A stretch of 64,000 nucleotides of DNA from Streptomyces sp. DG1A-41. Its GTDB lineage: Bacteria > Actinomycetota > Actinomycetes > Streptomycetales > Streptomycetaceae. Of the stretch, positions 16,641 through 26,895 are shown piece by piece. How positions within the stretch are numbered: the stretch's first letter is position 1; every line of letters starts with the position of its first letter. The stretch covers positions 6,161,001-6,225,000 of the forward strand of contig NZ_CP146350.1 in the NCBI RefSeq assembly GCF_037055355.1, written 5' to 3'. The position numbers and the translations under genes were made by a program. Below the pieces are notes generated by a model. The model was given only the letters and a program-made list of their open reading frames with translations, had not been told where the DNA came from and ran no database searches.

Positions 16641-17695
16641 TTACTTCCTCGGGGTGCGCAGCAGTGCTCCTATGTGGGCCGCAGCCGTCGACAGGTGACG
16701 GCGGGCGTCGCGCAGTTGGCCGGGGGTGACGCCGTGGTCGCGGGCCGCGTCGCGGATGTCGTCCCGGAAGCGGTCGAGCAGACGGTCCAGGTCGCGGGCG
16801 GGGTCGCCGGTGGACTCCGCGGCGTCCTCGTGGGCCCAGGCCGGCTGTAGGAGGCTGGGAAGTCCTCGGTGGGCGGCGACCCCTCCGTCTGTGCGGCCGG
16901 CTTGCCGGTGCCGGACCAGTCGAAGCCGAAGTCCTTGCCGTAGTCCTTGCCGAACTCGCCGACCTCCTTGGCCAGTTCGCTCAGACCCTCGCGCAGGCCC
17001 GTCGGCCAGTCGCCGCGGGCGAAGTGGTCCTGGACCTGTTCCTGGACCCGGCGGGCGATGCGCTGCACCTGCTCCTGGGCCTGGGCGCGGGCCTGCTCCT
17101 GGGCCTCCTTCGCCTGGCGGCGGGCGCGCTGGGCGTCCTCGCGGGCGCGGCGGCTCTCGTCCTTGGCGCGGCGGGCCTGTTCCTTCCACTCCTGCCTGGC
17201 GCGCCGCATCTCCTCCTTGGCGACGCGCCAGGCCTCCTTGTCGCCGTACTGTCCGGATTCCCCGAAGGGGGCGTCCGGCGCGCCATGCGGCCCGGTGCCG
17301 TTCTCCCGGCGGGCCTCCGTCGCGGCGGCGCGCATCTCGCGGCGCAGGTCGCCGGCGGCCCCGCGCACGTCGGCGCGGATCTCCGCCGCCAGTTCCGCGA
17401 CCGACTCCCGGATCTCCAGCTCCAGGTCGGCCAGTTCGCCGCTGCGGTCGGCCAGTTCGGCGCGGCCCGCGTCCGTGATCGAGTACACCTTCCGGCCGCC
17501 CTCGGTGGTGTGGGTGACCAGGCCCTCGGCTTCAAGCTTGGCCAGGCGCGGGTAGACCGTGCCCGCCGACGGTGCGTACAGCCCCTGGAACCTCTCCTCG
17601 AGGAGGCGGATCACCTCGTAGCCGTGACGGGGGGCCTCGTCCAGCAGCTTCAGCAGGTAGAGGCGGAGGCGGCCGTGGGCGAAGACGGGAGGCAT
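16641..17695 (-). CDS. PadR-family regulator with long coiled-coil tail (apparent frameshift)
   Basis: The PadR winged helix is at residues 1-80 (LYLLKLLDEAPRHGYEVIRL, then SAGTVYPRLAKLEAEGL). A long charged helix follows (AKEEMRRARQEWKEQARR and so on), then FGFDWSGTGKP. After codon ~280 the frame reads into low-quality Pro/Thr/Arg sequence. The neighbouring frame supplies a natural ending, DPARDLDRLLDRFRDDIRDA to ALLRTPRK at 16641. One extra G at about 16839-16844 joins the two parts. ATG at 17695 lies one base after the DUF4097 stop, so the genes are coupled. It probably represses its own operon through the palindrome at 18715. Confidence 0.82.
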
Positions 17696-17696
17696 G

Positions 17697-18668
17697 TCAG
17701 AGCACCTTCTTGTCGGTCGTGCCGTCGGCCGGGACGTCGGCGTCGGCGGCGCCCCGGTCGGAGACGGAATTGTCTCCCGAGCCGGCCTGCGGGTCGTCCT
17801 GCGGGTCGGCCGGCGAGCTGCCGGGGCCCCGCCGGGCGTCCCACGGTTCATCGGGCTCGTCCTCCCCGGCGGGGCGGCGCAGCAGGGCGATCGAGCCGGA
17901 GACCGTGGTGGCCCGCAGTTTGCCGTGGCCCGCGCCCAGACGGCCCGTGATCTTGTGGGCGCCCCACTGGCCGCGCACCCGCAGATCGTCGAAGGCGTTG
18001 GAGACCGCGCCGCTCGCCGTGTTGGCCTCGACCTCCGCGTCCGCAGGGTCCGGCAGCCGGATCGCGATCTCGCCCGAGACGCTGGTCAGCCGCACGTCCG
18101 TGGGGCCGCCCGGGTCGAGGTCGACGATCATGGAGCCGCTGACCGAATCGGCTCGCACGGAGGAGCCGGAGCCCTCGACCACCGTGAGGTCGCCCGAGAC
18201 GGAGTTGAACCGGAGGTCGCCGGTCAGGTCCTGGGCCTCCACGCTCCCGGAGACCGTGTCGGCGCGGACCGGGCCGGAGAGCCCCACGAGGGTCGTGTCG
18301 CCCGTGACGCCCTTCACCGCCGCCGGTCCCTCGATCCCGGAGAGCACGGCTGCCGCGCCGACCACTCCCACCTCCACCCGGGTGGAGGCCGGGACAGCCA
18401 GGGAGACCACCGCGCTGCGGCGCCAGCCCTTGCGGTCCAGCCACTTGAGGAAGCCCTTCCAGGGCAAATCCTCGTAGGCCACCGTGAGGATCCCGCCCTG
18501 CTGGGTCACCACCAGGGGCGGTCCCTCGATCTCGGAGATCTCCAGGAGGGCGGAACCTTCGGCCGTGCCCACCACGTTCACCGTTCCGTTGACGAGGCGC
18601 ACGTGGAGCTCGCTCACGGGCTCGTCGAAGGTGAGTTCTCTCGGCTCCGTGACGGACCACTCGGACAT
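17697..18668 (-). CDS. DUF4097 beta-helix repeat protein
   Basis: The 323-residue product has a core of short beta repeats with the recurring pattern SVSG(D/E/S), for example ADTVSGSVEAQDL, FNSVSGDLTVVEG, ADSVSGSMIVDL, LTSVSGEIAIRL and ATTVSGSIALL. The C-terminal 50 residues are acidic and disordered. No signal peptide is seen, so it is cytoplasmic or membrane-peripheral. DUF4097 proteins are commonly paired with PadR repressors, as here. ATG at 18668 follows GGGGAGGTC. Biochemical function is unknown. Confidence 0.85.
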   Translation of the reverse strand: MSEWSVTEPRELTFDEPVSELHVRLVNGTVNVVGTAEGSALLEISEIEGPPLVVTQQGGILTVAYEDLPWKGFLKWLDRKGWRRSAVVSLAVPASTRVEVGVVGAAAVLSGIEGPAAVKGVTGDTTLVGLSGPVRADTVSGSVEAQDLTGDLRFNSVSGDLTVVEGSGSSVRADSVSGSMIVDLDPGGPTDVRLTSVSGEIAIRLPDPADAEVEANTASGAVSNAFDDLRVRGQWGAHKITGRLGAGHGKLRATTVSGSIALLRRPAGEDEPDEPWDARRGPGSSPADPQDDPQAGSGDNSVSDRGAADADVPADGTTDKKVL

Positions 18669-18714
18669 GGCAGACCTCCCCGACGCGACGCGCCATATCG
18701 CGTCTCCTCTCATT

Positions 18715-18728
18715 CACGATATATCGTG
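18715..18728. promoter_or_regulatory. Perfect 14-bp palindrome CACGATATATCGTG, probable PadR operator
   Basis: It lies 47 bases upstream of the DUF4097 start. A half-like copy, CGCCATATCGCG, lies closer to the gene at 18690-18703. AT-centred palindromes of this type are standard targets of PadR repressors, and the regulator is the second gene of this operon. Confidence 0.75.
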
Positions 18729-18814
18729 GCCGCGGAAAGTCAAGACACCCGTTCCGGGGATATCGAGGCGCGCAAAAGTACTCAAAGAGGAGTGAATCGC
18801 CCTAACGTGTGACC

Positions 18815-19651
18815 ATGCCGACGCCGCCCGACCGCACCGGTCCCGCCCCTGGGGCGCTGCTGTTGTGCCGGGCGGTGCCCGGGACCGTCGCCCCCGTCGC
18901 CCACCTGCTGCGGGAACGTATGCAGCTCACCAGGGCGGGCGACGAATGGAGCGTCCTCGTCCCCGAGGGCGGGCCCTGGCGGGACACCGGCGAGCCCGTC
19001 GACCGTGTGGTCACCGGCTGGGCCACGGCCCTCGCCGTCGGCGCGCCCTGGCCCGTTCTCGCCCTGTGGTGGGACGCCGACCACGCGGGCTTCACGCTCG
19101 CGTCCGGCTTCCGCCGCCCGGTCGGCTTCGTCTGGCTCGCGAACGGCGTCCCGGCGGGGGAGGAGGAGGCGATGCGCACCTTCGCCGCGCGCGTGGGCCT
19201 CGACCCCGTCCTGGACCTCCAGGCACTCGACCAGCTGGCGAAACCCGACTCCGCGGCCGACGCCCGCACCCGCCTGCGTGGCCTGCTGGCGATCCTCGCG
19301 CGCGTGGGCGTCTCACTGCCCCCCGAACTCGCCCCCGGCCGACCCGCCGACCGCCTCCGGGAAGCCGCCGCGCTCCAGCCGGACAGCCTCCCGGTCGAGT
19401 GGCCGGGCTGGCGCGACGCGCTCGCGGAACGCGGCATCGTCGACCACAGCCGCCTGGGCCCCTGGATGCCCTGGACCGGAGGCCCCAGAGCCCGCGCCCT
19501 GGCCCTCGCCCAGGTGGCGGCGGGCGTCCCGCTCCTCGCCTGGGGACTACGGCGTCCCAGCGGCGGCTGGGGCTGGGCCACGGCCGGAGCGCTGCTCCTG
19601 GCCCATGGCGCACTGGGTCTGGCGTACGGCGTCACGCTCCCGCGCGACTGA
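18815..19651 (+). CDS. Hypothetical protein with C-terminal membrane segments
   Basis: This encodes a 278-residue protein. The first 215 residues look globular (LLLCRAVPGTVAPVAHLLRE, then WSVLVPEGGPWRDTGEPVDR). The last 50 contain two hydrophobic helices, ALALAQVAAGVPLLAWGL and TAGALLLAHGALGLAYGV. ATG at 18815 is chosen; GTG at 18809 is in frame. It is divergent from the DUF4097-PadR operon. No known domain was recognised, but composition and codon use are those of a real Streptomyces gene. Confidence 0.75.
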   Translation: MPTPPDRTGPAPGALLLCRAVPGTVAPVAHLLRERMQLTRAGDEWSVLVPEGGPWRDTGEPVDRVVTGWATALAVGAPWPVLALWWDADHAGFTLASGFRRPVGFVWLANGVPAGEEEAMRTFAARVGLDPVLDLQALDQLAKPDSAADARTRLRGLLAILARVGVSLPPELAPGRPADRLREAAALQPDSLPVEWPGWRDALAERGIVDHSRLGPWMPWTGGPRARALALAQVAAGVPLLAWGLRRPSGGWGWATAGALLLAHGALGLAYGVTLPRD

Positions 19652-19718
19652 TCACCAGCGGCGCCGGACCCCGCTCCCGCGCGAGTTCCGCGCGAGCCGC
19701 GTGACTCCCGCGCGTCCC

Positions 19719-19898
19719 CTACTCGTCGTCCTCGTCGTCCAGCCGCGCCAGCCACGTGGCCAGCCGCTCCACCGGCACCTCGAAGTCGGGGTTGAGATCG
19801 ACGAACGTCCGCAGCTGCTCGGCGAGCCACTCGAAGGTGACCTCCTCCTCGCCGCGCCGCTTCTCCAGTTCCTCGATGCCACGGTCCGTGAAGTACAT
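19719..19898 (-). CDS. Small acidic DUF6104-type protein
   Basis: The 59-residue product is charged and helical: MYFTDRGIEELEKRRGEEEV, then WLAEQLRTFVDLNPDFEVP, ending in Asp/Glu. It matches a short protein conserved in streptomycetes. ATG at 19898 begins the conserved part; an upstream GTG-type start would add 13 unconserved residues. It lies downstream of the 2-oxoglutarate dehydrogenase gene on the same strand, but a terminator separates them. Function is unknown. Confidence 0.8.
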   Translation of the reverse strand: MYFTDRGIEELEKRRGEEEVTFEWLAEQLRTFVDLNPDFEVPVERLATWLARLDDEDDE

Positions 19899-19926
19899 GC
19901 CGTCAAGTTTATGTGCGCGCAAACGG

Positions 19927-19961
19927 CCGGGCCGCACCCCCGAAGCGGGGATGCGGCCCGG
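19927..19961 (-). terminator. Terminator downstream of 2-oxoglutarate dehydrogenase gene
   Basis: An inverted repeat, CCGGGCCGCA (19927-19936) with 19952-19961, is extended by CCCC/GGGG inside, giving a 14-bp stem with one bulge and a small loop. It starts 24 bases after the stop. Confidence 0.75.
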
Positions 19962-19984
19962 TCACACAGGACGCGCGAGGACGC

Positions 19985-22900
19985 TTACGCGTCGAACACC
20001 TCACGCACCAGCTGCTCCTGCTCGGCCTGGTGCCGCTTCGCGGAACCCACCGCCGGGGACGAGCTGTGCGGGCGTGAGATGCGGCGCAGGCGCTCGCCGT
20101 GCGGGACGTCCGCGCCGACCGCCAGGTCCAGGTGGTCGATCAGGTTGAGCGCGATGAACGGCCAGGCACCCTGGTTCGCCGGCTCCTCCTGGGCCCACAG
20201 GTACTTCTCGGCGTTCGGGTACTTCTTGATCTCCGCCTGAAGCTCTGTACCCGGCAGCGGGTACAGGCGCTCGATGCGGATGATCGCCGTGTCCGTGACG
20301 CCGCGCTTCTGACGCTCGGCCTCCAGGTCGTAGTAGACCTTGCCGGCGCAGAAGACGACCTTCTTGACCGCGGCCGCGTCCACCGACGCGTCGCCGATGA
20401 CCGGCTGGAACTGGCCGGTCGTGAACTCCTCCGCCTTCGAGGCCGCCGCCTTCAGGCGCAGCATCGACTTCGGCGTGAAGACCACCAGCGGCTTGTGGTG
20501 CGGGTTGTGCACCTGCCACCGCAGGAGGTGGAAGTAGTTCGACGGCGACGTCGGCATGGCGACCGTCATGTTGTTCTGGGCGCACATCTGGAGGAAGCGC
20601 TCCGGGCGGGCCGAGGAGTGGTCCGGGCCCTGGCCCTCGTAGCCGTGCGGCAGGAGCAGGACCACACCGGAGGTCTGGGCCCACTTCTGCTCGGCCGACG
20701 AGATGAACTCGTCCACGACCGTCTGCGCGCCGTTGACGAAGTCGCCGAACTGCGCCTCCCACATCACGAGCGCCTCGGGGCGGGCCAGCGAGTAGCCGTA
20801 CTCGAAGCCCATCGCCGCGTACTCGGACAGCAGGGAGTTGTAGACGTTGTAGCGCGCCTGGTCCTCGGAGAGGTACTGGAGCGGCGTGTACTCCTCGCCC
20901 GTGGTGCGGTCGATGATGACCGCGTGGCGCTGGCCGAACGTACCGCGCTGGGAGTCCTGGCCGGCCAGGCGGACCGGGACGCCCTCCAGGAGGAGGGAGC
21001 CGACCGCGAGGGTCTCGCCCATGCCCCAGTCGATCGTGCCGTCCTCGACCATCGCCGCCCGGCGCTGGAGCTGCGGCAGCAGACGCGGGTGGACGGTGAT
21101 GTGGTCGGGGATGTTGACCTGGGACTCGGCGATCCGCTTGACGACCTCCGTGGTCACCGCGGTGTTCACGGCGACCGGGAACTCGGCCTGCGGGTCGGAG
21201 GGCTCCACGGCGGACGGCTGCGAGGTGGCCTCGCGGACCTCCGTGAAGACCTTCTCCAGCTGGCCCTGGTAGTCCTGGAGCGCCTGCTCGGCCTCTTCCA
21301 GGGTGATGTCGCCGCGACCGATGAGGGACTCGGTGTAGAGCTTGCGCACCGAGCGCTTCTTGTCGATCAGGTCGTACATCAGTGGCTGGGTGAAGGCCGG
21401 GTTGTCCGACTCGTTGTGACCGCGGCGGCGGTAGCAGATGAGGTCGATCACCACGTCCTTGTTGAACGCCTGGCGGAACTCGAAGGCCAGCCGGGCCACG
21501 CGGACCACGGCCTCCGGGTCGTCGCCGTTCACGTGGAAGATCGGGGCCTCGATCATGCGGGCCACGTCCGTCGCGTACATGGAGGAACGCGAGGACTCGG
21601 GGGCCGCGGTGAAGCCGACCTGGTTGTTGATCACGATGTGGACCGTGCCGCCGGTGCGGTAGCCGCGCAGCTGCGACATGTTCAGCGTCTCGGCAACCAC
21701 GCCCTGGCCCGCGAAGGCCGCGTCGCCGTGGATCGCCACCGGCAGGACCGTGAAGTCCGTGCCGCCCTTGCCGATGATGTCCTGCTTGGCGCGGGAGACG
21801 CCCTCCAGGACCGGGTCGACGGCCTCCAGGTGTGAGGGGTTCGCGACCAGGCTGACCTTGATCTGCTCGCCGTCGAGGCCCGTGAAGGTGCCCTCGGCGC
21901 CCAGGTGGTACTTCACGTCGCCGGAGCCGTGCATCGACTTCGGGTCGAGGTTGCCCTCGAACTCGCGGAAGATCTGCGCGTACGACTTGCCGACGACGTT
22001 GGCCAGGACGTTCAGCCGGCCGCGGTGGGCCATGCCGATGACGACCTCGTCCAGGCGGGACTCGGCGGCCGAGTCCAGCACCGCGTCGAGCAGCGGGATG
22101 ACGGACTCGCCGCCCTCCAGGGAGAAGCGCTTCTGGCCGACGTACTTGGTCTGGAGGAAGGTCTCGAACGCCTCGGCGGCGTTCAGCCGGCGCAGGATGC
22201 GCAGCTGCTCCTCGCGCTCCGGCTTGGAGTGCGGACGCTCCACCCGGTCCTGGATCCACTTGCGCTGCTTCGGGTCCTGGATGTGCATGAACTCGATGCC
22301 GGTGGTGCGGCAGTACGAGTCGCGCAGCACGCCGAGGATGTCGCGCAGCTTCATCATCGACTTGCCGGCGAAGCCGCCGACGGCGAACTCGCGCTCCAGG
22401 TCCCACAGGGTGAGGCCGTGCTCGGTGATGTCCAGGTCGGGGTGCTTGCGCTGCTGGTACTCCAGCGGGTCGGTGTCGGCCATGACGTGGCCGCGGACCC
22501 GGTAGGAGTGGATCAGCTCGAAGACGCGGGCGGCCTTCGTGACGTCGTCGTCGTGGCTGGCGTCGATGTCCTTGAGCCAGCGGACCGGCTCGTAGGGGAT
22601 GCGCAGCGCCTCGAAGATCTCGTCGTAGAAGTTGTTCTCGCCGAGCAGGAGGTTCGCGACCTGGCGGAGGAACTCGCCGGAGGCGGCGCCCTGGATCACC
22701 CGGTGGTCGTAGGTCGACGTGAGCGTCATGACCTTCGAGATGCCGAGCTTGTTCAGGGTGTCCTGGGAGGTGCCCTGGAACTCCGCCGGGTAGTCCATGG
22801 AGCCGACGCCCATGATCACGGACTGGCCGGGCATCAGACGCGGCACCGAGTGGACCGTGCCGAGGCCGCCGGGGTTGGTCAGGGAGACCGTCACCCCGGA

Positions 22901-23791
22901 GAAGTCGTCCATCGTCAGCTTGCCGTCGCGGGCGCGGCGGACGATGTCCTCGTAGGCCTGCCAGAACTCGAAGAAGTTCAGCGTCTCGGCCTTCTTGATC
23001 GCCGCGACGACGAGCTGGCGGTCGCCGTTCGGCTTGACCAGGTCGATGGCGAGACCGAGGTTGACGTGCTCCGGCTTCACCAGGGTGGGCTTGCCGTCCA
23101 CCTTCGCGTAGTGCCAGTTCATCGCCGGCATCGCCTTGATGGCCTGGACCATCGCGTAGCCGATGAGGTGCGTGAAGGAGATCTTCCCGCCGCGCGCCCG
23201 CTTGAGGTGGTTGTTGATGACGATGCGGTTGTCGAACAGCAGCTTCACCGGGACCGCGCGCACGGACGTGGCCGTGGGCAGCTCCAGGGAGGCGTCCATG
23301 TTCTTCGCGACCGCGGCGGAGGGACCGCGCAGCACGACCTGCTCGGGGCCCGAGGGGGCCTCGGCGGCGGGTTCGGCCTTCGGCTTCGCGGCGGCGGCCG
23401 GCTTGGCGGGGGCCGGAGCGGCCTTCGCCGGAGCGGGAGCCTGAGCCGGGGCCTGCGCGGCGGGCTTCGCCGGAGCGGGAGCCGGAGCGGCGGCCGCGGG
23501 CTGCGGGGCCGCCGGGGCGGGGGCCGCGGCCTGGGCCGCCGGCTGAGCGGTGGTGGTCCCCGCGGCCCCCGCGGCCGCGGTACCCGCCGGAGCCGAGGCG
23601 GCAGCCGCCCCCGGCTTGTAGTCGGCGAAGAAGTCCCACCAGGCTCGGTCTACCGAATTCGGGTCCTGGAGGTACTGCTGATAGATCTCGTCGACGAGCC
23701 ACTCGTTGGCACCGAACGACGCGGCAGGGTTCTTCCCCGCTTGGTCGGTGTCGGTCGAGATGCTCGAGTTACTGGGGGACTGTGGCGACAC
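19985..23791 (-). CDS. sucA: Multifunctional 2-oxoglutarate dehydrogenase E2-E1 (Kgd/OdhA type)
   Basis: The 1268-residue actinobacterial fusion feeds 2-oxoglutarate into the TCA cycle. Residues 1-45 are the E1 N-terminal helix ([14 protein letters not shown]). About 50-115 is an Ala/Pro/Lys linker in place of a lipoyl domain. About 115-365 is an E2 acyltransferase core with the active-site HR in [15 protein letters not shown]. The remainder is the thiamine-diphosphate E1 ([23 protein letters not shown], then the transketolase-like C-terminus). GTG at 23791 gives the expected N-terminus [22 protein letters not shown] lies upstream. In the phylum this enzyme is inhibited by the FHA protein GarA. 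Confidence 0.95.
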   Translation of the reverse strand: MSPQSPSNSSISTDTDQAGKNPAASFGANEWLVDEIYQQYLQDPNSVDRAWWDFFADYKPGAAAASAPAGTAAAGAAGTTTAQPAAQAAAPAPAAPQPAAAAPAPAPAKPAAQAPAQAPAPAKAAPAPAKPAAAAKPKAEPAAEAPSGPEQVVLRGPSAAVAKNMDASLELPTATSVRAVPVKLLFDNRIVINNHLKRARGGKISFTHLIGYAMVQAIKAMPAMNWHYAKVDGKPTLVKPEHVNLGLAIDLVKPNGDRQLVVAAIKKAETLNFFEFWQAYEDIVRRARDGKLTMDDFSGVTVSLTNPGGLGTVHSVPRLMPGQSVIMGVGSMDYPAEFQGTSQDTLNKLGISKVMTLTSTYDHRVIQGAASGEFLRQVANLLLGENNFYDEIFEALRIPYEPVRWLKDIDASHDDDVTKAARVFELIHSYRVRGHVMADTDPLEYQQRKHPDLDITEHGLTLWDLEREFAVGGFAGKSMMKLRDILGVLRDSYCRTTGIEFMHIQDPKQRKWIQDRVERPHSKPEREEQLRILRRLNAAEAFETFLQTKYVGQKRFSLEGGESVIPLLDAVLDSAAESRLDEVVIGMAHRGRLNVLANVVGKSYAQIFREFEGNLDPKSMHGSGDVKYHLGAEGTFTGLDGEQIKVSLVANPSHLEAVDPVLEGVSRAKQDIIGKGGTDFTVLPVAIHGDAAFAGQGVVAETLNMSQLRGYRTGGTVHIVINNQVGFTAAPESSRSSMYATDVARMIEAPIFHVNGDDPEAVVRVARLAFEFRQAFNKDVVIDLICYRRRGHNESDNPAFTQPLMYDLIDKKRSVRKLYTESLIGRGDITLEEAEQALQDYQGQLEKVFTEVREATSQPSAVEPSDPQAEFPVAVNTAVTTEVVKRIAESQVNIPDHITVHPRLLPQLQRRAAMVEDGTIDWGMGETLAVGSLLLEGVPVRLAGQDSQRGTFGQRHAVIIDRTTGEEYTPLQYLSEDQARYNVYNSLLSEYAAMGFEYGYSLARPEALVMWEAQFGDFVNGAQTVVDEFISSAEQKWAQTSGVVLLLPHGYEGQGPDHSSARPERFLQMCAQNNMTVAMPTSPSNYFHLLRWQVHNPHHKPLVVFTPKSMLRLKAAASKAEEFTTGQFQPVIGDASVDAAAVKKVVFCAGKVYYDLEAERQKRGVTDTAIIRIERLYPLPGTELQAEIKKYPNAEKYLWAQEEPANQGAWPFIALNLIDHLDLAVGADVPHGERLRRISRPHSSSPAVGSAKRHQAEQEQLVREVFDA

Positions 23792-24072
23792 GGCGGCAAC
23801 CGCCCTCTTCCGCTTCACAAGATGATGGACAGCGGGAATCAAGGCTACGCCTCCCGGACCGGGTAGGTCAGGTCGGGCCCGTTCAACGTCGTGCAAGTCA
23901 CATCTCGGAGTGCGTTTCGGGGCTTGAAATGGCGGGAAACAAGCGTGGTTCCGCTCAATGAGGGAAGGGCTGAGAAGGGCCTCACGCGCCGACGGCGCGG
24001 GCCTGTGCCTGATCACACGTGTCCGTCAGTGCGGACGACCATGGATCTTGCGGCTCCGCTTCGAACTTTACG

Positions 24073-25185
24073 TCAACTTGGCACAGATGGAAGTCCCGGA
24101 AGAGTGACAAGAATCCGGCAACCCCGCTCGGATTCGGCCACTCCGATCCGTCCGCCGTGCAGATCCACCGCCCAGCGGGCGATCGCCAGGCCGAGACCCG
24201 TGCCGCCGTCGCTGCCCGGACCCTGCGGCCGCTTGGCGTTGCCTCGGTTGAACCGTTCGAAGACGCGGTGCCACTCGGACTTCGGAATGCCGGGGCCCTC
24301 GTCCAGAACCTCCAGCTCCAGCGACTCCGGCAGCGCGCCGCGCCGCGCCTTGACCGTCACCCGGCCGTGCGGCGGGCTGTGCTTGACCGCGTTGTCGATG
24401 AGGTTGGCCACGACTTGGTGGATGCGCTCCGGATCGGCGTGCGCGGTCAACTCCGGCGGGTGCACGTCGAGGTGCAGATGGACGTCCGTGCGGGTGTGAC
24501 TGCCCGAGCCGGTGGCGATGCCCGCGCGCACGGAGGCGACCATGTTGGCCTCCTTCAGTACGCCGGACAGATACGGCCACACCTCGAACCGCCGCTGCTT
24601 CAGCGGTACGACGCCGTTGTCCAGGCGGGACAGGTCCAGCAGCGTCTCCACCAGCCGGCCGAGCCGCTCGGTCTGCTTCAGCGCCGTGCGCATCGTCTCC
24701 GGATCGGCCTGTGTGACGCCGTCGACGATGTTCTCCAGGACCGCGCGCAGTCCCGCGATGGGCGTGCGCAGCTCGTGCGAGACGTTCGCCACCAGCTCCT
24801 TGCGCTGACGGTCCTGGGCCTCCAGCTCGTCGGCCATGGCGTTGATCGTCACGGCCAGGTCGCCCAGCTCGTCACGGCGGTTCTCCCGCACCCGGCGGGT
24901 GTAGTCGCCCTGCGAGATGGAACGGGCCACGGCGGTCATCTCGTCCAGTGGCGCGGTGAGTGAATGGGCCACGAACTGCGTGATCAGCAGTGTGGCGATC
25001 ATCGAGAAGACCGTGATGAAGCGCAGCTCCGTCTTGGTGTGCACCGCGATCACGGACAGGCCCGTGGTGATCAGCACCGAGATGACGACCAGCGCGCCCA
25101 GCTTGGTCTTGATCGAGAACGGGCTCACCCCGCCCCAGGGTTCCGGCTCCCCGGGGCCTCTCCGTGCTCCCGGCCCGCCGCTCAT
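24073..25185 (-). CDS. Sensor histidine kinase of an OmpR-type two-component system
   Basis: The 370-residue product has two membrane segments (about residues 30-48 and 57-77) close together with almost no extracellular loop, then a HAMP domain and HisKA with His137 in NVSHELRTP. The N box is NLIDNAVKHSPP and the G boxes are DEGPGIPK and GGTGLGLAIA. The very short sensor loop suggests an intramembrane or internal signal. Start ATG at 25185 overlaps the response-regulator stop (ATGA). Confidence 0.93.
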   Translation of the reverse strand: MSGGPGARRGPGEPEPWGGVSPFSIKTKLGALVVISVLITTGLSVIAVHTKTELRFITVFSMIATLLITQFVAHSLTAPLDEMTAVARSISQGDYTRRVRENRRDELGDLAVTINAMADELEAQDRQRKELVANVSHELRTPIAGLRAVLENIVDGVTQADPETMRTALKQTERLGRLVETLLDLSRLDNGVVPLKQRRFEVWPYLSGVLKEANMVASVRAGIATGSGSHTRTDVHLHLDVHPPELTAHADPERIHQVVANLIDNAVKHSPPHGRVTVKARRGALPESLELEVLDEGPGIPKSEWHRVFERFNRGNAKRPQGPGSDGGTGLGLAIARWAVDLHGGRIGVAESERGCRILVTLPGLPSVPS

Positions 25186-25922
25186 GGCGTCGGGGTCTCC
25201 AGGGCGTAGCCCACGCCGTGCACCGTGCGGATCCGCTCGGCGCCGATCTTCCGGCGCAGTGCCTTGATGTGGCTGTCGACGGTGCGGGTGCCGGAGGCGT
25301 CCGCCCAGTCCCAGACCTCGGCGAGCAGCTGCTCGCGCGAGAGCACCGCGCGCGGGGTGTTCGCCAGGCACACCAGCAGGTCGAACTCGGTGGGCGTGAG
25401 GTGAACGTCCTCACTGCGCACCCGGACCCGGCGCTGCGCGTGGTCGATCTCCAGCTCACCGAGGCGCAGGATGCCGCTGCGCGGCGTCGCGGCGGCCAGC
25501 GCGGCCCGCTCCACGCGGCGCAGCAGTACGTGCACGCGTGCCGCCAACTCCCGCATCGAGAACGGCTTCGTCATGTAGTCGTCGGCGCCGACCCCGAGCC
25601 CGACCAGCATGTCGGTCTCGTCGTCGCGCGCGGTGAGCATCAGCACCGGTACCGGCCGGGCGGCCTGCACGCGGCGGCAGACCTCCAGACCGTCGAAGCC
25701 GGGCAGCATGATGTCGAGGATCAGCAGGTCGGGCTGCCAGGCCTCGGCCGTGTCGACGGCGGCCGGACCGTCACCCGCTGTTTGCACGAGGAATCCCTCG
25801 GCTCGCAGGCGGGTCGCGATGGCGTCCACGATCGTGGCGTCGTCCTCGACGACGAGAACCCGGCGCTGTGCGCCCGGAGTAGCCGTCGCCGAACCGTTGT
25901 GGGAGGTGTGTGTCTGCTCCAT
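25182..25922 (-). CDS. OmpR/PhoB-family response regulator
   Basis: The product has 246 residues. The receiver domain has acidic residues VVEDDAT, phosphoacceptor Asp70 in LLILDIMLPG and Lys119 in TKPF. The C-terminal winged helix ends RTVDSHIKALRRKIG and IRTVHGVGYALE. ATG at 25922 begins MEQTHTSHNG; the preceding in-frame sequence is not protein-like. It is the first gene of the pair, with the kinase coupled downstream. Confidence 0.94.
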   Translation of the reverse strand: MEQTHTSHNGSATATPGAQRRVLVVEDDATIVDAIATRLRAEGFLVQTAGDGPAAVDTAEAWQPDLLILDIMLPGFDGLEVCRRVQAARPVPVLMLTARDDETDMLVGLGVGADDYMTKPFSMRELAARVHVLLRRVERAALAAATPRSGILRLGELEIDHAQRRVRVRSEDVHLTPTEFDLLVCLANTPRAVLSREQLLAEVWDWADASGTRTVDSHIKALRRKIGAERIRTVHGVGYALETPTP

Positions 25923-26046
25923 CGCCCGCCCCTGGGGTGTGCTTTCCGGAATCAGTGGGGTGATTCCTCGGTCTGCGCATGGTTGCGATTGACGCTTGAA
26001 TGATCGGCGCCAGAAGAGCAGCGTACGGGGAGTCAGCACACCTTTG

Positions 26047-26724
26047 CTATCCAGGGCGGACGCCGAGGTGCACGACGTCCGGAACGCCCCGGGCAACCGT
26101 GATCTCTTCGGTACGCACCTGTTGGAACCCGGCATTCCACAAGGTTTCTTCGAATTCCGGAGAGGGCTGGGCGGACCAGACGGCGAGAACCCCGCCGGGT
26201 CTCAACACCCTTGCGCAGCTTGCCAGTCCGGCCTCTCCGTAGAGATTTCCGTTGCCCTCCGTGACGGTCCAGTCGGGTCCGTTGTCGATGTCGAGGCACA
26301 GGGCGTCGTACGTGGCGGATGTCTCATTGACGTAGGCGACGAGATCGGCTTCGACGATTTGCGTGCGGGAGTCGGCGAGGGCCTCGGCGGAGAACGCGGA
26401 GAGCGGGCCGTCGAGATGCCACTCGACAATCGCGTGCTCGCGTTCCATGACCGTGATCCCTCCCCAGCGCGGGTTCGCCGCCGCGTGGGTGAGCGAGAAG
26501 CCGACGCCGAGTCCGCCGATCAGCACGTCCGGGCGGTCCCGTCCGGCCAGGGCCTCCAGAGCCGCGTCGACCAGCCGTCGCTCCGAGCGGCCGTCGGAGG
26601 TGTCCATCAGGAAACAGCCGTTCGCGATGATCTCCAGCCGGTCGCCGTGCCGTCGCAGCACGACCTCGCCGTGCGGGCCCTCGCGACGGTCCAGCACGTG
26701 GGGGATGTCGTTCGAGAGGGGCAT
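26047..26724 (-). CDS. Spermidine-synthase-like SAM-dependent transferase
   Basis: The 225-residue Rossmann-fold product has the polyamine-synthase layout: LLIGGLGVGFSL-like motif I (here VLIGGLGVGFSLTHA), the acidic TVMEREHAIVEW, then YDALCLDIDNGPDW and RVLRPGGVLAVWSAQ. It may methylate or aminopropylate a small molecule. The family often lacks a proven substrate in Streptomyces. ATG at 26724 has AGGA nearby. It stands between the two-component system and the rhomboid-like gene, which reads away from it. Confidence 0.82.
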   Translation of the reverse strand: MPLSNDIPHVLDRREGPHGEVVLRRHGDRLEIIANGCFLMDTSDGRSERRLVDAALEALAGRDRPDVLIGGLGVGFSLTHAAANPRWGGITVMEREHAIVEWHLDGPLSAFSAEALADSRTQIVEADLVAYVNETSATYDALCLDIDNGPDWTVTEGNGNLYGEAGLASCARVLRPGGVLAVWSAQPSPEFEETLWNAGFQQVRTEEITVARGVPDVVHLGVRPG

Positions 26725-26895
26725 CCGGGCATCCTGGCAGGTGGAGGGTGTCCGGCGCCAAGGATTACGGAGCGGCCGGCGGGGGACGCGGGGGGCGGCT
26801 GTCGGGTTGCTGTGAATCGGCTCTCGCGTGGCGCCCGTCACAGACAGGGGTCGCAGGTGCGCGAAGGGTGGGACCTGACGGAAGGAGCGCCCGCC

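Noticed and set aside
21905..23866. 653-residue forward open frame across the 2-oxoglutarate dehydrogenase gene
   Set aside because: It is a mirror of the coding strand and composition (Val/Leu/Arg/His/Asp) is typical of an antisense shadow.
23892..24016. Longer N-terminus for the 2-oxoglutarate dehydrogenase from an upstream ATG-type start
   Set aside because: The added 75 residues are Arg/Pro-rich with no family resemblance, whereas GTG at 23791 gives the conserved N-terminus.
25996..26895. Long N-terminal extension of the rhomboid-like protein
   Set aside because: It would overlap the spermidine-synthase-like gene antisense; a GTG with a strong GAAGGAG site at 26896 explains the start.
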